Part shown: in pieces, positions 22,127 through 29,900 of the stretch
Layout of the letters: each line of letters opens with the position of its first letter
Position numbering within the stretch: the stretch's first letter is position 1
Source of the DNA: Rhodanobacter sp. Root480
GTDB lineage: Bacteria > Pseudomonadota > Gammaproteobacteria > Xanthomonadales > Rhodanobacteraceae
Direction: 5' to 3'
NCBI RefSeq assembly: GCF_001426645.1
Contig: NZ_LMEX01000002.1
Coordinates: 1,268,907 to 1,332,906, forward strand
DNA length: 64,000 bases
Translations under genes and position numbers: made by a program
The notes under the pieces: generated by a model
The model's database searches: none
What the model was told of the DNA's origin: nothing
What the model saw: only the letters and a program-made list of their open reading frames with translations

Positions 22127-22569
22127 AGCAGGCCGCTGACAGTTGGTGCTTTGGAAGGAACTGCATGTGTTTGTGCATTGACAACACAGAGGCCAGAAAC
22201 AAGCACAACCACGCCAGCAGCCACGAATGCGAGTATGGACGCCCACATGAAGCCGGTGCTCCAATGGCAAATGCATGGCTCTCTCAGTGTCCGACCAAAA
22301 ATAGCACATTGTTTTCTGTTCTCTGGCTTCTTTGCGTACTCCATCGAGCAAAGACGACGGAACCGGTTGTGGATGACGGCGGTCATCAAGCCCAATTGAA
22401 AAAGGAAAGTAGCGAAGATTATGGCCGCTGAAAGGGATGAGAAGCCTGGCTTGCCAATGATGCTGGAAAGAAATGCGAGAAGTGCAACTGCGCCGCCGCC
22501 GTTAATGAGGAGTAAGCCACGAACTGTCTCCGAGTCAATTGCGGCCCGCGTTTCCCGTCCGTCTGCCAT
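22072..22569 (-). CDS. First-cassette membrane protein with attC-encoded tail
   Basis: Product of 165 residues with about four hydrophobic segments (roughly 20-38, 45-62, 98-121 and 123-132). Function unknown. ATG 22569 lies about 20 bases from the attI junction. The tail SNHSSEADGSAAAQLKR is read from attC and the stop is in the R' core; the next start is 16 bases on. As the cassette next to attI it is the most recently inserted and likely the best expressed. Confidence 0.74.
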   Translation of the reverse strand: MADGRETRAAIDSETVRGLLLINGGGAVALLAFLSSIIGKPGFSSLSAAIIFATFLFQLGLMTAVIHNRFRRLCSMEYAKKPENRKQCAIFGRTLREPCICHWSTGFMWASILAFVAAGVVVLVSGLCVVNAQTHAVPSKAPTVSGLLSNHSSEADGSAAAQLKR

Positions 22570-22587
22570 AAGTTTTTTTCCACTGCT

Positions 22588-22753
22588 GTCTAACGCTAAG
22601 TAGATTTCAAAGTGCAGTCTAATCCTGCAGCCTAATCCCTGCATCCCGAGGCTTGCCAGGGCCGGCAGCCTACACGAATCAATGGGTTGCGCTTCTTGGG
22701 CCCGCCTAATCTGGCAACCTAATCTCGCCGTCTATTGCAGACAGGGGACACGG
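22588..22753 (-). promoter_or_regulatory. Candidate attI with tandem CCTAATC repeats
   Basis: The junction with the first cassette is GTTAGAC on the minus strand (22588-22594). Between it and the intI start lie two tandem pairs of a 13-bp repeat: GTCTAATCCTGCA at 22617, GCCTAATCCCTGCA at 22630, GCCTAATCTGGCA at 22704 and ACCTAATCTCGCC at 22717. By position these are candidate integrase-binding repeats like DR1/DR2 of known attI sites. No coding frame here. Promoters for intI or the array cannot be pinned down by eye. Confidence 0.6.
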
Positions 22754-23761
22754 ATGACTTCCTTTGGCGACGCGGGGAAACGGACGGATGGGGCAGCGGC
22801 GGCATCGTCGCCGAAGCTGCTCGACCAGGTGCGCGACCGGATGCGGCGGCTGGGCATGTCCAGGCGCAGTGAGGACGCTTATGTCGGCTGGATTCGCCGT
22901 TTTATCCTGGCCAACGACAAGCGCCACCCGGCCGGACTCGGTGCGCCGGAGATCGAGCGTTTCCTCACCGCGCTGGCGGTGCATGCCCATGTCGCTGCGG
23001 CTACGCAGAACCAGGCCTTGTCGGCGCTGCTGTTCCTTTACAAACAGGTGTTGGGCATCGAGCTGCCGTGGCTGGACGGGATCGAGCGGGCGAGGCGGCC
23101 GCAGCGTCTGCCGGTGGTGCTGACCCGACCGGAGGTGACGGCGCTGCTGGGCGAATTGACGGGCCTGCCGTGGTTGATGGGGAGCCTGTTGTACGGCACC
23201 GGGATGCGGTTGATGGAGTGCATGCGCGTGCGCGTGAAGGACGTGGATTTCGAACGTCACGAAATTCTGGTGCGCCAGGGCAAGGGGGCGAAAGATCGTC
23301 GCACCATGCTGCCACGTACGCTGGCCGAGCCATTGCGGGCGCAGCTGGCGGAGGCGCAGCGAATCCACCAGCGGGATCTGGCGGCCGGCTTCGGCCGGGC
23401 CTGGATGCCTGACGCGCTGGCGCGCAAGTTTCCTGGCGCTGCGGCGGAGTGGGGCTGGCAGTACGTGTTTCCCGCGGCGGCGCGCAGCGTGGACCCGCGC
23501 GACGGCGCGGAGCGTCGCCATCACGTGGACGAGTCGCGGCTGCAGCGCGCGGTTAAGTCGGCGCGGGAGCGCGCGGGCATCGTCAAACCCGCCACATGCC
23601 ACACGTTGCGCCATTCGTTTGCCACGCATCTGCTGGAGGCTGGCCAAGACATCCGCACGATCCAGGAACTGCTGGGCCACAAGGACGTGGCGACCACGCA
23701 GATCTATACGCACGTGCTCAATCGGGGCGGGCAGGGAGTGGTGAGTCCGCTGGATCGTTGA
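22754..23761 (+). CDS. intI: Integron integrase (tyrosine recombinase)
   Basis: Catalyses attI x attC and attC x attC recombination of gene cassettes. The 335-residue product has the catalytic set of a tyrosine recombinase: Arg152 in [17 protein letters not shown], Lys177 (beta hairpin), His283 and Arg286 ([12 protein letters not shown]), His309 (LGHKD) and nucleophile Tyr318 (TQIYTHVLN). The insert [20 protein letters not shown] at about 218-237 is the IntI-specific helix absent from XerC/D. ATG 22754 is preferred; the longer frame from 22682 would cover attI. It is intact, so the system may be active. Confidence 0.96.
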   Translation: MTSFGDAGKRTDGAAAASSPKLLDQVRDRMRRLGMSRRSEDAYVGWIRRFILANDKRHPAGLGAPEIERFLTALAVHAHVAAATQNQALSALLFLYKQVLGIELPWLDGIERARRPQRLPVVLTRPEVTALLGELTGLPWLMGSLLYGTGMRLMECMRVRVKDVDFERHEILVRQGKGAKDRRTMLPRTLAEPLRAQLAEAQRIHQRDLAAGFGRAWMPDALARKFPGAAAEWGWQYVFPAAARSVDPRDGAERRHHVDESRLQRAVKSARERAGIVKPATCHTLRHSFATHLLEAGQDIRTIQELLGHKDVATTQIYTHVLNRGGQGVVSPLDR

Positions 23762-23937
23762 GCGGATTGGCTGGGGTGAGGGTGGGGTGGGACTGTTCGC
23801 GCTGTCGGGCCCTCACCCCAACCCCTCTCCCCGAGGGGAGAGGGGCTATTCGGGCATGGGGTGGGGGTGTGCGTGCTGTCGGGCCCTCTCCCCCAACCGC
23901 TCTCCCCCGGGGAGGAGACGGCTATTCGGGTGGCGAG
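23762..23937. repeat. Palindromic intergenic repeat
   Basis: Between intI and the glucan-synthase gene, which converge. It holds two imperfect copies of CCCCTCTCCCCGAGGGGAGAGG-type palindromes (about 23813-23850 and 23880-23925), related to the repeats at 34.5, 40.2 and 42 kb. They could act as a bidirectional terminator. Confidence 0.6.
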
Positions 23938-26900
23938 TCAGTGGGGGCGGGGGTGGTTGATCAAGACGTGATGGTCCGCGCCATCGTCTTTCAGCGGGAT
24001 ATGGGCGTCGGGTCGCGCGATGCCGTCGAGGTGGACGGTGGCGGGGCTGTCGGGCGGAACCAGGCGCAGTTCGATCCGGTACGTGGTGTCGCCGTGGCGA
24101 TAGGTCATCGAGAAGCCTTCCCACTCCGGCGGCAGCACGGGCGCGAAGCGGAGGTGGCCGGCTTCCAGTTTCAGGCCCAGCAACGACTCCACCATCAGGC
24201 GATACATCCAGCCCGCCGATCCGGTGTACCAGCTCCAGCCGCCGCGGCCGGTGTGGGGTTGGACGGCGTAGACGTCGGCGCAGATGACGTAGGGCTCGAC
24301 CTTGTAGACGTCCATCTCGGTGGCGTCGTTGGTGTGGCTGAGCGGGTTGATCATGCGCAGCAGTTCCCACGCGCGGGCGTGGTCGCCGCGTTCGGCGAAG
24401 GCCATGGTGGTCCAGATGGCGGCGTGGGTGTATTGGCCGCCGTTTTCGCGCACGCCGGGCACGTAGCCCTTGATGTAGCCGGGGTCATGCGGGGATTTGT
24501 CGAAGGGCGGGTCCAGCAGCTGGATCAGGCCGGCGTCGCGGCGCACCAGATGGCGGTCGAGTGATGCCATCGCCTGTGCCTGGCGTTCCGGCGTGGCCAC
24601 GCCGGACAGCACCGACCAGCTCTGGGCGATGGCGTCGATGCGGCACTCCATGTTTTCGCTGGAACCCAGCGGCGTGCCGTCGTCGAAGTAGGCGCGGCGG
24701 AACCACTCACCGTCCCAGCCGTGCCGTTCCAGTGCGGCGGTGAGTTTTTGCACTTCGTCATGGCAGCGTTTGGCGAAGGCTTCGTCGCCGCGCAGCTGTG
24801 CCACTTCGGCGAAGCGGTTCATCACTTCGCAGCTGAAGAAGCCCAGCCACACGCTTTCGCCGCGGCCTTTTTCGCCGACGCGGTTCATGCCGTCGTTCCA
24901 GTCGCCGCCGCCAATCAGAGGCAGGCCGTGCACGCCGCGGCGCAGGCTGTGCTCGATCGCGCGCACGCCGTGCTGGTACAGCGTTTCGATGAGGCCCGAG
25001 GGTTGCGGCAGGTCGTAATAGGATTCCTCGTCGGGATGCAGCGCGCGTCCTTCGATATAGCCCACGCGCTCGTCCAGTACCGCGGTGTCGGCGGTGGCCA
25101 GCACATAGCGGCTGATGGCCAGCGGCAGCCACAGGTAGTCGTCCGAACAGGTGGTGCGCACACCGCGGTCGAGCGGGGGATGCCACCAGTGCTGCACGTC
25201 GCCCTCGGGGAACTGGTGCGCGGCGCACAGCAGCAGCTGGGCGCGGGATAGCTCGGGCGCCGCATGCAGCATCGCCATCGAATCCTGCAGCTGGTCGCGG
25301 AAGCCGAACGCGCCGCCAGATTGGTAATAGCCGCTGCGTGCCCAGAAGCGGCAGGCGATGGTCTGGTACATCAGCCAGCCGTTGGCCAGCATGTCCAGCG
25401 CGGGTTCGGGCGTGCTGATCTGCACCGCGCCCAGCGTGCGTTGCCAGTGCGCGCGCACCTGGGCCAGCGCGTCGGCGGCGGCGCTGGTGCCGCGGAAGCG
25501 TTGCACCAGGGCGCGGGCATCGGCGCTGTCGCGGCCCAGGCCCAGCCGGAACACGATCTCGCGCTGCTCCCCCTGTTCCAGCGGCACGGTCATCTGCAGG
25601 GCGCCGCAGGGGTCCATGCCGGCGCCGAGGCGGCCGGAGAGATGCGCGCGCTCCAGCGCCGCCGGCGCCTGCATGCTGCCGTTGCGGCCCAGGAACTCGG
25701 TGCGGTCGCCGCCCACGCGGCGGTCGGGGTCGTCGACGTCGAAGAACGCCACGCGGTCGGGGAATTCGCCGTTGTAGGCGTTGCGCGCGAACAACGCGCC
25801 GGTGGCGGGGTCCGCTTCGGTGACCACGTGCATCGAGGTTTTCTCGCGCAGGTCGCCGAGCAGCCATTCGACGTAGCCGACGATGTTGAGCCGGCGCGGG
25901 CGGTCGGAGTCGTTGCGCAGTTTCAGTACCGAGAATTTCACCGAGGCATCCAGCGCTACGTACATCCACAGCTCGCCGTGGATGCCGTCCTCGGTGTGCT
26001 CGAACACGCTGTAGCCGAAGCCGTGGCGGGTGACGTACTCGCCCTCGCCGCGATGCGGCAGCGGGGTGGGCGACCAGTGCTGGCCGGTGTCCTCGTCGCG
26101 CAGGTAGATGGCTTCGCCGCTGCTGTCGCTGACCGGGTCGTTGTGCCACGGCGTGAGCCGGAATTCGTGCGCGTTCTCGCCCCAGGTATAGGCTCCGCCG
26201 CTTTCGGACACCACGGTGCCGAAATGCGGGTTGGCCAGCACGTTGGACCACGGTGCCGGGGTAGCGTCGCCGGGGCGCAGCACGATCACGTACTCGCTGC
26301 CGTCCGCGCTGAAACCGCCGTGCGGGCTGGGCAATTGCAGCGTGCGCGGCTCGGGCGTGGCCGTGATGGTTTCGGTGGGGGCGGCGGCGCGGCGGGTGCG
26401 GTCGGGTTCGAAGCGCGGGGCGTGGGTTTCCACGCGGCGGCGGCTGATCTGCTCGGCCAGGCTGCCGCGGGTGTCGCCCAGGATGATGCGGGCGCTGGCC
26501 TGCACCACCATCCGATCCTCGCTGGACAATTGCTGCGACGGCCGCACGAAGATGCCACCGGGGCGATCGAGCAGGCTCGCTTCGCTGCCCGACGCGATCA
26601 GGCCCATGATCTGGTCCTGCAGCTCCTGCCGGTAGCCGGCGCGGTCCTCGTTCCAGATCACCAGGTCCACTGTCAGGCCTTTCAGCCGCCAGTACGCGTG
26701 GGCCTGCACCAGTTGGCGCACCAGCTCGATCCGCGCCGGGTCGGAAATCTGCAGCAGCACGATCGGCAGGTCGCCGGAAATCGATTGCCCCCACAGCCCC
26801 GACTGGCCGCGCCGGTTGCCGCGCAACACGGCCGGGTCAGCGCGCAACTGCGTGTTCGGGTAGATGATCGCGGTGGCCATGTGTTCGTACAGCTGCGCAT

Positions 26901-29900
26901 CGGCCAGGCTGGCGTTGAGCTGGCGCAGCAGCACCTGGCTGTGCGTCCAGGCCAGGTCGAACACGCGGTCGGCCAGGTGGCGGTCGCGGTATTTGCCGAT
27001 CAGCTGCAGGCAGCCGTCGCGGCTGTCGGCCATGCCGGTGACCAGGTCGATGGTGGCCGACTGTTCGGGCTCCAGCGTGATGCGACAGCGGATCGCCACG
27101 ATTGGATCGAGTACCGAGCCCTCGCTGTTGGACAGCCGGGCCTGCTCCAGATCCAGCACCTGCGGTTGCGCGGTGCTGCGGCCGCGGCCGATGAAGCGGG
27201 CGCGATCGGTCTCGTAGGAAATCTGGTCAATGTGCGCGTTGTGCACGGCCAGCAGGTGGCACATCCACGGCACCGCCTCACCTTGCGAACGCGGCCGGCG
27301 GCTGCACACGATGGCCTGCAGCTCGGGCAGCAGCTCGGTCTGCACGAACAGGTTGCTGAAGGCCGGGTGCGCGGCGTCGGTGATCGGCGGCGCCAGCACC
27401 ACTTCGGCGTAGCTGGTCAGCTCGATCGTGCGGCGGCCACGGCCGCGGTTGGTGATGCGGGTGCGGCGCAGTTCGATGTCGTCTTCGGGCGAAACCACGA
27501 TCTCGGTATGGGCGTGGAAATCCTTCTCGCGCACGCGGAACTCGGCCCGCGCGTCGGAGAAGATCGCCTCGAACAGTTCGGTCTTCTTCAGCGTGGGCTG
27601 GTAGGTGGTGGCCCAGTACTCGCCGCTGGCCACGTCGCGCAGGTAGCAGAACATGCCGTAGTGGTCGCGCGTGATGTCCTCGCGCCAGCGCGTCAGCGCC
27701 AGCTCGCCACGGCGGCTGTAACCGCCGCCGGCGCTGCTCACCATCACGTGGTAGCGGCCGTTGGACAGCAGCTGCACGGCGGGGCGCGGGCGGTCGGGGT
27801 CGGTGAAGATGCGCAGCCGCGACTCGGCCATGCGTGGTGTGCCGTCGAATTCGGGGAAGCCCGACGCATGCAGGTATTCGGCTGCGGTGCGCGGGATGCG
27901 CTCCTGCAGCAGCAGGCTGGTGGCCTGGAACGGCGGGTACGACTCGAACCGCCGCTGCATCGGCTGGCCCAGCAGCGCGTGCGCCAGCGCCAGCAGGCTC
28001 ATGCCCTGGTGATGCGCCATGAACGACTGCACCAGCGCCGAACCTTGCCCCACCGGCAGCCGCGCCGGGGTGTAGTCGATCGCCTCGTACAGGCCAAAGC
28101 GCCCCAGCGCGCCGGCTTCCGTCGCCAGCCGTTGCAGGTTGGCGGTGGCGGCGGCGGGCCGCACCATCATTGCCAGCGCGGTGGCGTAGGGCGCGATCAC
28201 CACGTCCTCGCCCAGCCCGCGCTTCAGGCCCAGGCCGGGCACGCCGAACGCGCGGTACTGATAATTGAACTGCGCGTCGCGGGTGTTGTAACCGGATTCG
28301 GAAACGCCCCACGGGATATTCAGCTGGTTGCCGTATTCGATCTGCCGGCCCACGGCCGCGCGGCAGGTCTGGTCCAGCAGGGTGTTCTCGTAGCTGGGCA
28401 TCACCAGCATCGGCATCAGGTACTCGAACATCGAGCCGGTCCACGACAACAGCACCGGCTCGCCCGCGCTGGTGGTCAGCAACCGGCCCAGTGCGAACCA
28501 GTTTTCCTGCGGCAGCTGGCCCTGGGCGATGGCCACGAAACTGGCCAGCCGCGCCTCGGAGGCCAGCAGGTCGTAATAGCCTTCGTCGCGGCGGCGTTCG
28601 TCCACGTTGTAGCCGATCGCCAGCAGGTCGCGGCCGGCGTCGTACAGGAAGTGGTAATCGACCACGGCCATCTCGCCGGCCTGGTCGGCCAGTTGCTCCA
28701 GCAGGGCGATGCGCTCGCGCGCGCGTTCGCGGATCGCCTCGGCGCCGGCCTCGCAGGGCCAGCACAGCGGCTCGATACGACCCAACTGGGCCAGGGTGGG
28801 AATGCCGCTGAAATTGATCTTCTCGTCGGCCGGGGGATCGAGCTGGAAGGCCTGCACGTCGTCGTACAGCTCGTGGCATTGCTGCACCAGCGCAGCGCTC
28901 CAGAATGCCACCTCGTTGTCCGGTTCCTGCGGCAATTCCAGCGCCAGTGCGTTGGCGTGGTCGCACAGGCGTTGCAGCAGCGCGACGGCCTCGCCGAGCG
29001 TGGCCGGTGGCGTTTCCACCGCGGCATCCAGCGCGCGCCGCATCGGTTGCAGCACGGTCGGGCGCACGCTGCCCAGCGCGTCGCGCAACACCGCCACGGT
29101 ATCGCGCAGGCCGTGCAGCAGGCGCGGGTGGAACAGCGGCTCGTCGACCAGCGCCAGCAGGCCTGGCTGCAGCGTCAACAGGTGGCCGGCGAGGTTGCCG
29201 CTGTCCACCGTGGAGACGTACAGCGGCTGCAGCGGCTGCAGGGTCTGCGTGTCGTACCAGTTGTAGAAGTGCCCGCGGTGACGTGTCAGCGCGCGCATCG
29301 TGGCCAGCGTGTGGCGGGTGCGGTCGAGCAGCCGGCCCATGCTGAGGAAACCGAAATCGTAGGCCGCCAGGTTCGCCAGCAGCGCCATGCCGATATTGGT
29401 GGGCGAGGTGCGGTGGGCGACCACCGGCTCCGGGTCTTCCTGCATGTTGTCCGGCGGCAGCCAGTGCTCGGCCGGGCCCACGTGGGTATCGAAATAGGCC
29501 CAGGTGCGCCGCGCCAGCGAGCGCAGGAAGCGCTGCTGGCTGCCGCTGGGCGCAAACGCGCTGGCGCGTCGTGGCTGGCTGATCCACCAGGCGAAACCTG
29601 GCGAGCACAGCCACAGCAGCAGCAATGGCTCGGCCAGCAACAACACCATCGGCCGGTGCAGCGCCAGCACCACGGTGAGCACCAGCGCCAGCAATGGCCC
29701 GATCCACATCAGCCGCCACAGCGCGCCCGGCGCGTTGCTGCTGGTGCGCTCGGCATCGCTGGAGGTCTGCCATTGCAGCAAATGGCGACCGCTGAAACCC
29801 ATGCGCCACAGCGTGCGCACGATGGCGTCGAGGCTGTACAAGGTTTCGTGCGGCAGCCACGCCAGCCCCAGCAGCATGCGCGCCAGGTGTTGCGCGGCCG

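Larger units (their letters stand above)
1..23761. mobile_element. Chromosomal integron (intI, attI, cassette array)
   Basis: An IntI-type tyrosine recombinase at the right end is followed leftwards by a candidate attI and a long array of short genes, all on the minus strand. The genes are separated by 55-65 bp imperfect palindromes with GTTAGR and CYTAAC cores (attC). About 45 genes fit in 22.6 kb. The array runs off the left edge, since the leftmost gene also stops at an attC-like box. The 13 attC sites nearest attI are well conserved and the rest are divergent. The opposed orientation of intI and cassettes is the canonical layout. The left limit is unknown. Confidence 0.93.
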
